This document shows, piece after piece, positions 18,495 through 25,826 of a DNA stretch of 64,000 nucleotides (position 1 is its first letter; each line of letters begins with the position of its first letter). Below the pieces are notes generated by a model. That model had not been told where the DNA came from. It did no database searches and worked only from the letters and a program-made list of their open reading frames with translations. The stretch is taken from assembly GCF_038096175.1 (NCBI RefSeq), contig NZ_CP151099.1, positions 7,294,001 to 7,358,000 on the forward strand. The letters run 5' to 3'. Source of the DNA: Nostoc sp. UHCC 0302 (GTDB taxonomy: Bacteria > Cyanobacteriota > Cyanobacteriia > Cyanobacteriales > Nostocaceae). A program made the position numbers and the translations under genes.

Positions 18495-19667
18495 TTAAAA
18501 CATATCTGCGGGGTCAGCAGATTGAAGTTTGCGGGTAGCGATCGCTCCTGAAATCATACACATAATCATAGTTAGTATCAGTACTGTTATGGCTCGCGCT
18601 ACAGTCATATATACTGGCAAATTGGTGGCATTACGAGTCAAATGGTAGAGTCCCAAGGGTACAATCGCTCCTGGAATAAAGCCCAGCACTGCCAGAATTA
18701 CCGCTTCTTCAAAGACTACACCTAATAAGTAAAAATTGTTATACCCCATAGCTTTGAAGGTGGCGTATTCTTTCATGTGAGCATTCACATCTGTAGAAAG
18801 AACTTGATAAACGATAATCACCCCTACCAGAAATCCCATCGTTACACCCAAGCTGAAAATAAATCCGATCGCAGTGTTTTTCTGCCAATAATCTTTTTCA
18901 AAGGCGATAAATTCTTCGTGGGTGAGAACTCTGACATCATTACCTAAGTAGGATTTTAAGGTTTTTGCTACTTGCTGTGGGTCAGAACCTGGTTGTAACT
19001 GAATCAAACCCAAACTCACACTGCTTGCTTGTTGTCTGGGAAATAGCCGCAAAAAGTTCTGGTCGCTGGTAATAAGGCTACCATCAGCGATAAAAGAAGC
19101 CCCAACTTTAAATAAACCACTAATGGTAATTGTGCGCCGTTCTATTTCGGTTGTAACGGGTTTACCCTTTTCGATTTGGGCGATCGCTTCTGTATAATCT
19201 CCTCTAGAAGCACTATCGAACAAGACGGTATCTGGTAGCTTAATAACGTCCAAGTTGCGGTTTACCTCTGGTAAGTCAAAGAGTTGCTTATCAGGATCAA
19301 ACCCCATAACTAGTACTGCTGTATCCTTGCGTGTTTGGGGATTCTTCCAATCGATAAAGTTGAGATACATTGGCTCTGCTGTCTTTACCCCTGGTATATC
19401 CATTGCCTGGTAAAGTCGCCGCCGAGGAAAAGTAGACATATTTGCTAAGTTACGCGCCTGGGGGCTAAGTAACATGATGTCTCCCTGCATACTGCCATGT
19501 AGCCTAGTGTTGCTGTCAAACAGGGCATTTTGGAACCCTAACTGCATAAACATCAGAACATCGGCAAAGGCAATACCTGACAATGCTACCAAAAGACGCC
19601 CTGTCTCATGGCTCAGTTGCAGCCATCCTAGAGGTGTTCGTCGCCGCAGTTCCTGGAGTAATCGCAT
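18495..19667 (-). CDS. devC: DevC-type ABC exporter permease, copy 2
   Basis: A 390-residue permease with one N-terminal helix, a large extracytoplasmic domain (about 50-265) and three C-terminal helices, the same layout as copy 1. It retains the MKEYATFKAMGYNN coupling segment and ends in ATRKLQSADPADMF, nearly identical to copy 1. It is the membrane channel of the second exporter. The 173-base gap to devB holds a 77-base dispersed repeat (19702-19778) and a CAAATGAC-type minisatellite, so a repeat has entered the operon without interrupting the genes. Confidence 0.9.
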   Translation of the reverse strand: MRLLQELRRRTPLGWLQLSHETGRLLVALSGIAFADVLMFMQLGFQNALFDSNTRLHGSMQGDIMLLSPQARNLANMSTFPRRRLYQAMDIPGVKTAEPMYLNFIDWKNPQTRKDTAVLVMGFDPDKQLFDLPEVNRNLDVIKLPDTVLFDSASRGDYTEAIAQIEKGKPVTTEIERRTITISGLFKVGASFIADGSLITSDQNFLRLFPRQQASSVSLGLIQLQPGSDPQQVAKTLKSYLGNDVRVLTHEEFIAFEKDYWQKNTAIGFIFSLGVTMGFLVGVIIVYQVLSTDVNAHMKEYATFKAMGYNNFYLLGVVFEEAVILAVLGFIPGAIVPLGLYHLTRNATNLPVYMTVARAITVLILTMIMCMISGAIATRKLQSADPADMF

Positions 19668-19701
19668 AATACTGGGGTGTGGGAGGATGAGGGAGCAGGA
19701 G

Positions 19702-19778
19702 GCAGCACTTCTCTACGAGAGGCTGCGCCCTAAGCGCAGCTATGCCGCAGGCTTTACGGCTATGCTCAGTGACCGAGG
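19702..19778. repeat. 77-base dispersed repeat, copy 1
   Basis: Starts GCAGCACTTCTCTACGAGAG and ends GACCGAGG. An inverted copy at 28350-28426 matches over the whole 77 bases with two mismatches. It sits in the devC-devB gap of operon 2, whereas the other copy is in an isolated intergenic region. Confidence 0.85.
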
Positions 19779-19840
19779 GGCAGGGGAGAAAGGAATAATA
19801 ACTACTGATAAATGACAAATGACCAATGCCCAATGACCAT

Positions 19841-21148
19841 TCAAAGTTCAATCACCGCCTTGACTTGCAGATTAGTGAATCTAGCAGCTTTTAGGCTAGA
19901 TAGATGATTCATTTGCACATGGACTTCCACTACTCTGGCATCAATGTTGCTAGAGGGGTCGGCGTTGATGATATTTTGCCGTTTTACTTGCATACCAATC
20001 CAATCAACCCTTCCTACTAATTCATTGGGTAGGGAGTTGCTACTTATCCGCACTCGTTGCCCTGGACGCACTTTCTTGATATCACTCTGGTAGACCTCAG
20101 CCACTGTATACATTTGGTCAGTTTGACCTAAATCCACAATTCCTTGGTCACCAACTGTTTCCCCAGATCGCGTATTAATTTCTAAAATTTGACCAGCTCT
20201 CGGAGCGCGGATATATGCCTGGGCCAGTTCGGCTTTAATTTTTTCGACGGTGGCTTGAGCGCTGTCTACTTCTGCTTGTGCGTTTGCTACGTCGGTTGGA
20301 CGCACTTCAGCAGTTTGGGTCAGGGTGGCTTTTGCTTCGTTAATTTGTTGTTGCAGGGTAGCTATGGTTTTGTCCCGGTTGGCTTTTGCCTCACTAATTT
20401 GCTGTTCTAGGGTAGCGATAGTTGTTCTCTGGGTCGCTTGGCTTTCGATTAACTGCTGAGTGGTAGTTTCTGCACTCAAGCGTCTTCTATCAACTTCCTG
20501 GTTAGAAATTGCTCCTTGTTGGTATAAAGTCTCATAGCGTTGGGCGTCAGCTTGGGCATTGCTTCTCTCTGCTGCTAGGCGAGCCACTGTTGCTTGTAAG
20601 CTTTGTTTTTGCCCTTCTAGTTCTGCTTCTAGGCGATTAATTGTGGCTTGCTGAGTTCTGATATTTCCTTCTAGTTCCGCTTGCAGACGGCTCACAGTAG
20701 CCTGCCGCGCCTGTATTTCTCCCTGTTTTGCTCCTGCTTTTATCTGAGCAAGACGGGATTTAGCTACTAGAACTTGTTTTTGTGCTTCATTCAAACTTCC
20801 TTGTAGACGAGCGCGACTGTCCATAATCGCAATGACCTGCCCAAGCTTTACCTTATCGCCCTCATTTATCAACAGTTGTTCAACACGATTCCCTTCATTT
20901 GTGGTAGGTGCAGAAAGTTTTATGACTTCTCCCTTTGGTTCCAGCCGTCCCAAAGCTGTTACTGTTTTTACCACTGGCTCAGTTGATGCTGATGCTTCTT
21001 GCTGCTTTTTAGCTGCACTCTGAGACCTCTGCACCATGTAAAAACTGATTCCAGCTATAGCCAAAGCTGCAATTATCGCTAACAAAATAGGCGATCGCAA
21101 AATATTCCGGGAAGACCGCGATTCATCTAACCTAAAGTTTCGCTCCAT
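19841..21148 (-). CDS. devB: DevB-type membrane fusion protein (HlyD family), copy 2
   Basis: A 435-residue periplasmic adaptor: one N-terminal anchor (about 19-38, ILLAIIAALAIAGISFYMV), lipoyl half-motif LINEGDKVKLGQVIAIMD, an extended coiled coil (about 105-290) and a C-terminal beta domain. The coiled coil is about 35 residues longer than in copy 1 and shows an internal repeat of TIxRLEAE/ATLxQQI units, consistent with expansion of a helical hairpin that would change the reach of the adaptor tunnel. A strong GGGGG ribosome binding site precedes the ATG at 21148. Upstream lie two TetR-type operators. It is probably the first gene of a devBCA operon controlled by the divergent TetR gene. Confidence 0.9.
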   Translation of the reverse strand: MERNFRLDESRSSRNILRSPILLAIIAALAIAGISFYMVQRSQSAAKKQQEASASTEPVVKTVTALGRLEPKGEVIKLSAPTTNEGNRVEQLLINEGDKVKLGQVIAIMDSRARLQGSLNEAQKQVLVAKSRLAQIKAGAKQGEIQARQATVSRLQAELEGNIRTQQATINRLEAELEGQKQSLQATVARLAAERSNAQADAQRYETLYQQGAISNQEVDRRRLSAETTTQQLIESQATQRTTIATLEQQISEAKANRDKTIATLQQQINEAKATLTQTAEVRPTDVANAQAEVDSAQATVEKIKAELAQAYIRAPRAGQILEINTRSGETVGDQGIVDLGQTDQMYTVAEVYQSDIKKVRPGQRVRISSNSLPNELVGRVDWIGMQVKRQNIINADPSSNIDARVVEVHVQMNHLSSLKAARFTNLQVKAVIEL

Positions 21149-21179
21149 AGCATCCCCCTGTTACCAGCGGTCAATATAA

Positions 21180-21199
21180 ACTAAACCGTCTAGTTTTAG
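21180..21199. promoter_or_regulatory. Predicted TetR operator 1
   Basis: ACTAAAC-N6-GTTTTAG, an imperfect palindrome (half-sites 21180-21186 and 21193-21199). It lies 31 bases upstream of the devB ATG. It matches operator 2, whose centre is 28 bases away. The spacing and symmetry fit TetR-family dimers. Confidence 0.65.
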
Positions 21200-21207
21200 A
21201 ATGCTAA

Positions 21208-21227
21208 ACTAAACCGAGTAGTTTAGT
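21208..21227. promoter_or_regulatory. Predicted TetR operator 2
   Basis: ACTAAAC-N6-GTTTAGT, a perfect 7-base inverted repeat (half-sites 21208-21214 and 21221-21227). On the minus strand it fills the spacer after a TTGACT -35 candidate of devB, so bound protein would block polymerase. It also lies upstream of the divergent tetR gene, allowing shared control. Confidence 0.7.
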
Positions 21228-21389
21228 CAATATTATGAGTAAAAGAGACTGGGGGCTAGAAATTGGGAATTGGGGATTAGGAAGAGAGGAAGATGAATAT
21301 GATGAATATGTGGATTTATACCCCAACCAAATCTTAAAAGAATTTCTTCCCCAGCCCCCAGTCCCCAGTTCACACAGGACAATTAAAAA

Positions 21390-22007
21390 ATGGCCGAGAT
21401 AAAAATTAATGAAGTTGATCGGGAGAGTTCAAGCGATAAAGTTGAAAAAATTTTGCAAGGGGCGATGCAAGAGTTTTTGGCACATGGCTACGCTGGCACA
21501 AGCATGGATAGGGTAGCGGTTGCAGCAGGTGTTTCTAAAGCGACAGTTTACAGCCACTTTCAAGATAAAGAAGGACTTTTTAAAGTCCTCATAGAGCAAC
21601 TGGCACGAAAGCGATTTGAGATAGTTTTTGGCACACAACCCCTGGAGGGAGAACCCCATATTGTACTGCGGGAGTTGTTAGCAAAAGCATTGGCACAAAT
21701 GCTCAATGACAAAGAATTTCAAGCATTTCAGCGAGTATTGATTGGGGAATCTGCTCGTTTTCCTGAATTATCTCAACTTTTCCTGAGCTACCTCGCTAAA
21801 CCAGGGAGAGACATTATTAGTCAATATTTGGCTTCTCACCCTGAACTGAATATTCCTGACCCAGAGGCAATAGTATGGATTTTGATGGGGTCAATAGTGC
21901 ATTTAGTGATTGCTCAAGAAATTATGCATGGTAAAGATATTATGCCAATGGAAAGCGATCGCGTAATTGATGCTCTAACACATCTGATAGTGAATTGTGC
22001 CAAGTGA
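21390..22007 (+). CDS. TetR/AcrR family transcriptional regulator
   Basis: A 205-residue repressor-type regulator. The N-terminal helix-turn-helix lies about residues 20-65 (GYAGTSMDRVAVAAGVSKATVYSHFQDKEGLF), the canonical TetR fold. The C-terminal part resembles AcrR-type ligand-binding domains. It is divergent from devB copy 2, with a 241-base gap that contains two matching palindromes. This arrangement predicts local regulation of the second exporter, with release when a ligand, perhaps an exporter substrate, binds. A strong intrinsic terminator follows the stop. The ligand is unknown. Confidence 0.9.
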   Translation: MAEIKINEVDRESSSDKVEKILQGAMQEFLAHGYAGTSMDRVAVAAGVSKATVYSHFQDKEGLFKVLIEQLARKRFEIVFGTQPLEGEPHIVLRELLAKALAQMLNDKEFQAFQRVLIGESARFPELSQLFLSYLAKPGRDIISQYLASHPELNIPDPEAIVWILMGSIVHLVIAQEIMHGKDIMPMESDRVIDALTHLIVNCAK

Positions 22008-22033
22008 AAGTCTTTTAGCAGTCCTAATTTCAG

Positions 22034-22076
22034 CCAAGCCAAAAGCCCGGTCATTATGACCGGGCTTTTGGCTTGG
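22034..22076 (+). terminator. Rho-independent terminator of tetR
   Basis: A perfect 20-base stem (CCAAGCCAAAAGCCCGGTCA with its complement) around a TTA loop, 27 bases after the tetR stop. The stem itself includes the T-rich run TTTTGG on the 3' side; there is no downstream U-tract, so it could also act as a processing or bidirectional stop signal. Confidence 0.75.
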
Positions 22077-22321
22077 GGTAGATAGTTCCCCAGGTTAGTT
22101 ATAGAAGTTTAGTTATAAATCGCTGCTCTGATATAGGGATACCACACCTGTTTTACCAGTTCCGGAAAAAAATAAAATTTTTTTCAAGTTTGGCGTCATC
22201 GTCACAATAAATTCTCAGATACCCAGAGAAACAAGGCGACCTCACAAAAATTCTTCTGCTACTCTTCTACCCCTGATGTTTAGCAGTTCCTATGCTAACA
22301 ACCTTTTTACGTCAAGTCATA

Positions 22322-22350
22322 TTGACATATCGTAATAATGTTGTTATATT
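22322..22350 (+). promoter_or_regulatory. Strong sigma-70-type promoter of candidate small RNA
   Basis: TTGACA (22322-22327), a 17-base spacer and TATATT (22345-22350). The -35 hexamer and the spacing are exactly consensus. No protein gene follows before the terminator at 22514, pointing to a small RNA starting near 22357. Confidence 0.65.
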
Positions 22351-22356
22351 TACTTA

Positions 22357-22541
22357 CATAAGTTAACAACAAATAAAAATAAATTACCCAAGCTATCTAT
22401 CCAGAATGCTGCCTAGGTGCAACTTTTGCAGAGTGAGGTTAACACAAACGCTAAATAAAACTTTTTGAATTGAGTATTAATATCTTCTAAATCGTCATTC
22501 GGACTTCTCTCCCACCTCGGTTTGTTTCGCCGAGGTTTTTT
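22357..22541 (+). ncRNA. Candidate small RNA between tetR and kefB-like gene
   Basis: About 185 nucleotides are bounded by a consensus-like promoter and a clear intrinsic terminator, with no convincing ORF; the best frame is 20 codons without a ribosome binding site. The stretch before the terminator (CUUCUCUCCCACC) is pyrimidine-rich and would be unpaired, a common pairing region in bacterial small RNAs because it complements purine-rich ribosome binding sites. I do not recognise it as a named cyanobacterial RNA. Alternatively it is the leader of a short peptide. Confidence rests on the sequence signals only. Confidence 0.5.
22514..22541 (+). terminator. Rho-independent terminator of candidate small RNA
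   Basis: ACCTCGG (22514-22520) pairs with CCGAGGT (22530-22536) around TTTGTTTCG, followed by TTTTTATT. It is a textbook hairpin plus U-tract on the plus strand. No annotated upstream gene needs it, since tetR has its own terminator at 22034. Confidence 0.8.
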
Positions 22542-22560
22542 ATTGCTGAAGAAAGGGAAG

Positions 22561-22647
22561 AGGGGCAGGGAGCAGGGAGCAGGGAGCAAGGGAGTAGAGG
22601 AGCAGGGGAGAATAATTCTTGTACAGACGCGATTAATCGCGTCTTTC
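22561..22647. repeat. AGGGAGC minisatellite and palindromic ACAGACGCG repeat
   Basis: Tandem AGGGAGC units (22561-22611) are followed by a short spacer and a palindromic repeat copy containing AGACGCGATTAATCGCGTCT near 22626-22645. These sit between the small-RNA terminator and the kefB-like start. The related repeats at 25123 and 4093 show this element is dispersed. Confidence 0.75.
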
Positions 22648-22757
22648 CTAATGCCCAATGACAAATTTTGTGGTTCTTCACAAATAACCTGTCTCTGAGA
22701 TATATAAAACTTTGTATGCTGAAGGTTAAGTAGGTCTTAATATTTTTATAAAAACCT

Positions 22758-25094
22758 GTGCAGGAAGATTTCAGACTAATTGTTGATTTAGTTTCAGTTC
22801 TCGCTGTCGCAGCCTGTGGAGGGCTACTAGCGGCGCTTTTACAACAACCCGTCTTACTTGGGTATTTAATTGGCGGGATGATTGTAGGGCCAGCCGGACT
22901 GGGATTGATTAAAGAAGTTATTCAAGTAGAAACTCTGGCACAGTTCGGTGTTGCCTTTTTGTTGTTTGCCTTGGGGGTGGAATTTTCCTTTGCGGAGCTG
23001 AAGAAGGTCAAAGCGATCGCTCTTGGTGGCGGCGGGTTACAGATTGCCCTAACGATTTTGATCACAGTTTTGGTCTGTGGAGTCACAGGAGCCTGGGGAA
23101 CCTTACCTGCGAAAGGTATGTTTTTGGGGTCGATTCTGTCTTTATCTTCCACAGCAGTTGTTCTCAAATGCTTGATGGAGCGCAATGAAACAGAAACACC
23201 GCACGGGCAGGTGATGCTGGGGATTTTGGTAGTACAGGATTTGGCATTGGGACTGATGCTAGCAGTATTACCAGCCCTCAACCAACCAGCAGAAACTATT
23301 GGCATCGCAGTGCTAACAGCTCTTGCATTGATTGGTTTATTTGCCGCAGGCGCAGTAGCAGCGGGAATTTGGCTGATACCGCCTTTGTTGCGACTGCTAG
23401 CCCGTACTGAAAGCCGAGAGCTATTTTTATTAGGTGTAGTAGCTCTATGTTTGGGGATTGCGCTGCTAACAGAACATTTGGGGCTGTCGATTGAGATGGG
23501 GGCGTTTGTCGCAGGTTTGATGATTTCGGAAGTGGAGTATGCCGACCAAACCCTGACTTATGTGGAGCCACTGCGAGATATCTTTGCCAGTTTGTTTTTT
23601 GCGGCCATTGGGATGTTAATTGACCCAGTGTTTTTGTGGAACAACCTGGAATTGATTTTGGGGTTGGTAGCGCTAGTATTCGTTGGTAAGTTTTTGATTA
23701 TCACGCCCTTAGTCAAACTGTTTCGCTACCCTTTGAAAACAGCCTTAATTGCTGGTTTAGGACTGGCTCAGATTGGAGAATTTTCCTTTGTTCTCGCCAG
23801 TGAAGGACAGGCTTTAGGGTTGGTGTCTCGACAAATATATTTACTAATTTTGGGAACTACAGCAGTCACACTCATGCTGACTCCGTTTGTCCTGCGGTTA
23901 GTACCATTTTTATTTAATATTGCCGAATCAATGCCCTGGTTGAAACCATATTTAGAAGAAGACCAACCGCGCGATGTATCGGAAGACCTACCCTTAAAAG
24001 ACCATGTAGTAGTTTGTGGGTATGGGCGAGTCGGTAGAAATTTGGTGAAGTTGTTGCAGCAACACAACCTGCCGATGGTGGTAATAGATCAATCAGAAAG
24101 TATAATTCAGCAGTTACGTGATGCAAATGTAGCTTATGTTTATGGCAATTGTGTGAGTCTTCACGTTCTGGAAACTGCTGGGGTCAACCATGCTAAGGGA
24201 ATGGCGATCGCGCTCCCTGACCCTATGAGTACCCGTCTTTGCCTAAAACGTGCTTTGGAATTGCGTCCAGAATTAGATTTGGTTGTCCGCGCCACCCAAG
24301 ATAAGAGCATTGAAGTGCTTTACCAACTGGGAGCCAGGGAAGTAGTGCAACCAGAGTTTGAAGCTAGCTTAGAAATGGCTACCTACTTATTAACTGGTTT
24401 AGGCTTGTCGTCAGATGTAGTGCAACGCGAAATGCAGCAAATTCGCAACGATCATTATTTGCAATTGCGGCCAGAGCGTTCTGCTTTAGAGGTCTCCCGT
24501 GATTTGCAGCAAGCAACTCGCGATTTGAATCGGCGTTGGTATCCTCTACCATCTGGTTCGCCCTTAATTGGCATGAGTATTGAAGAAGCGGATGTGCGCT
24601 ACTTAACAGGAGCGAGTTTGATGGCAATTCGCCGCGCTAACGGCGATGAAATAGATTATCCCAATGGGCAAACCAGATTGCAAGAGGGCGATCGCCTGCT
24701 CGTAGTAGGAGCAAATGAGGAACTAGCAGCTTTAGCAGAATTTGCTAAGGGTCAGGCGGCTGTTCCTGGAGAAAATAGTGCCTGCCAGTGGATTACAGTC
24801 AACGCCAATGCGCCAATCCTGGGTAAAACCCTTGCCGATTTAGATATCGCTGAAAAATATGGGATAGAGGTGCAGGCAATCAGGCGAGATGGCAAGTTTG
24901 TCCGTTCTCCTGATAGCAGCCTTGACTTGCGCCTCAGCGACCAAGTGCTATTATGCGGTAACTTATCTGGTTTGAATCAACTACAACAGTTGTTTGCTGT
25001 AGTTAGTCAAGTGCCTCTTTCTATTCCAGTAGTCAAAGCTAGTGAGGCAGAAGCGCTCAAAGACTTTTTGCCTGTAGATAATTTGCGGGAATAA
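22758..25094 (+). CDS. KefB/YbaL-type cation:proton antiporter with TrkA domains
   Basis: A 778-residue monovalent cation:proton antiporter-2 protein. Residues about 1-390 contain roughly twelve membrane helices. A TrkA-N (RCK) NAD-binding domain begins near 415 with VVVCGYGRVGRNLVKLL, and two RCK_C domains lie at about 590-660 and 680-755. This matches KefB/YbaL proteins that move K+ or Na+ against protons and are gated by nucleotides. The GTG start at 22758 gives a first helix from about residue 6; no strong ribosome binding site is visible. It is convergent with the ParR-like gene, with a symmetric hairpin in between. It may take part in pH or osmotic homeostasis; its ion cannot be read from sequence. 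Confidence 0.9.
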   Translation: MQEDFRLIVDLVSVLAVAACGGLLAALLQQPVLLGYLIGGMIVGPAGLGLIKEVIQVETLAQFGVAFLLFALGVEFSFAELKKVKAIALGGGGLQIALTILITVLVCGVTGAWGTLPAKGMFLGSILSLSSTAVVLKCLMERNETETPHGQVMLGILVVQDLALGLMLAVLPALNQPAETIGIAVLTALALIGLFAAGAVAAGIWLIPPLLRLLARTESRELFLLGVVALCLGIALLTEHLGLSIEMGAFVAGLMISEVEYADQTLTYVEPLRDIFASLFFAAIGMLIDPVFLWNNLELILGLVALVFVGKFLIITPLVKLFRYPLKTALIAGLGLAQIGEFSFVLASEGQALGLVSRQIYLLILGTTAVTLMLTPFVLRLVPFLFNIAESMPWLKPYLEEDQPRDVSEDLPLKDHVVVCGYGRVGRNLVKLLQQHNLPMVVIDQSESIIQQLRDANVAYVYGNCVSLHVLETAGVNHAKGMAIALPDPMSTRLCLKRALELRPELDLVVRATQDKSIEVLYQLGAREVVQPEFEASLEMATYLLTGLGLSSDVVQREMQQIRNDHYLQLRPERSALEVSRDLQQATRDLNRRWYPLPSGSPLIGMSIEEADVRYLTGASLMAIRRANGDEIDYPNGQTRLQEGDRLLVVGANEELAALAEFAKGQAAVPGENSACQWITVNANAPILGKTLADLDIAEKYGIEVQAIRRDGKFVRSPDSSLDLRLSDQVLLCGNLSGLNQLQQLFAVVSQVPLSIPVVKASEAEALKDFLPVDNLRE

Positions 25095-25122
25095 TTTGTA
25101 ATTAAACTCTTGACCTTTGACC

Positions 25123-25224
25123 TTGTACAGACGCGATTAATCACGTCTCTATTCTTGACCTTGTACAGACGCAATTAATGAGCCAGCGCGTTGCGGGGGT
25201 AACCCCCGTTGTAGCGACTGGCGT
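25123..25224. repeat. Two ACAGACGC repeat copies and one GAGCCAG...ACTGGC element
   Basis: TTGTACAGACGCGATTAATC begins near 25123, a truncated second copy (TTGTACAGACGCAATTAAT) near 25160, and directly after it a GAGCCAG element (25180-25224) with the core CGGGGGTAACCCCCG. The second element has a relative in the leuC-leuD gap at 43823-43866. Repeats are thus nested next to each other. Confidence 0.75.
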
Positions 25225-25257
25225 CGCGTTTCTACTCTTGACTGCTACAAAAATATT

Positions 25258-25293
25258 AATAATCCTTAATAGTGTTTACTATTAAGGATTATT
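25258..25293. terminator. Bidirectional intrinsic terminator between kefB-like and parR-like genes
   Basis: A perfect 15-base stem (AATAATCCTTAATAG with its complement) and TGTTTA loop in a convergent gap. The AT-rich ends provide T-rich flanks on both strands, so it can serve both genes. Confidence 0.7.
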
Positions 25294-25335
25294 GGCATGA
25301 GCAAAAGATGCTCACAAACCTGATTTTTCTTTTCC

Positions 25336-25821
25336 CTAAAAGTCATCAAGAAACTGACTAAGGCGGCTAATTACAGGGTCAACCTCTTGAGGAGGGTTAG
25401 CAGTATAAGAAGTATTATTTATTACTTGTACATCTGATACTGATTGAGTTGGAGACTGAATAATTGAGCGGTCATTTACGATGATTGCCAGTTGTGCAAC
25501 TTGTTGAGAAAGTTGCATAATATGGCGTTCCATTGCCTCCAAACGATTAGATTCCCTGGCAAAAAAACGTTCCTCAAGGTCAGCCACTTGACGTTGCAAC
25601 TCACCGATTTGTCGTTCACCCGGTTCTGTTGCTGTTTTGGGACTAGGTCGTGCAGATTCCGGTACACATAAAGATTGCCACAAGGCTTCTTTACAGAGGT
25701 CGCTGAAAGTCTTGTCAGGCCGTTTTTCCAAATAGCTTTCTACTTGGGCTAACAAGCTTTCATCAGCAACTTCTGGGTTGAACGTGACGGATTTAACTAC
25801 CTTTTTTGACCATTGGAACAT
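25336..25821 (-). CDS. ParR-like DNA-binding adaptor (ribbon-helix-helix plus coiled coil)
   Basis: A 161-residue protein whose start lies only five bases after the stop of the ParM-like gene, so the two are almost certainly co-transcribed. The first 55 residues (KSVTFNPEVADESLLAQVESYLE, then TFSDLCKEALWQSL) fit a ribbon-helix-helix fold, as in ParR. Residues about 68-110 are a predicted coiled coil (GELQRQVADLEERF and onward), and an acidic tail ends SRLSQFLDDF. In ParMRC systems ParR binds centromere repeats and caps the actin filament. Here no parC-like repeat array was seen nearby. Identity is inferred from order, size and fold. Confidence 0.65.
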   Translation of the reverse strand: MFQWSKKVVKSVTFNPEVADESLLAQVESYLEKRPDKTFSDLCKEALWQSLCVPESARPSPKTATEPGERQIGELQRQVADLEERFFARESNRLEAMERHIMQLSQQVAQLAIIVNDRSIIQSPTQSVSDVQVINNTSYTANPPQEVDPVISRLSQFLDDF

Positions 25822-25826
25822 CAGTT

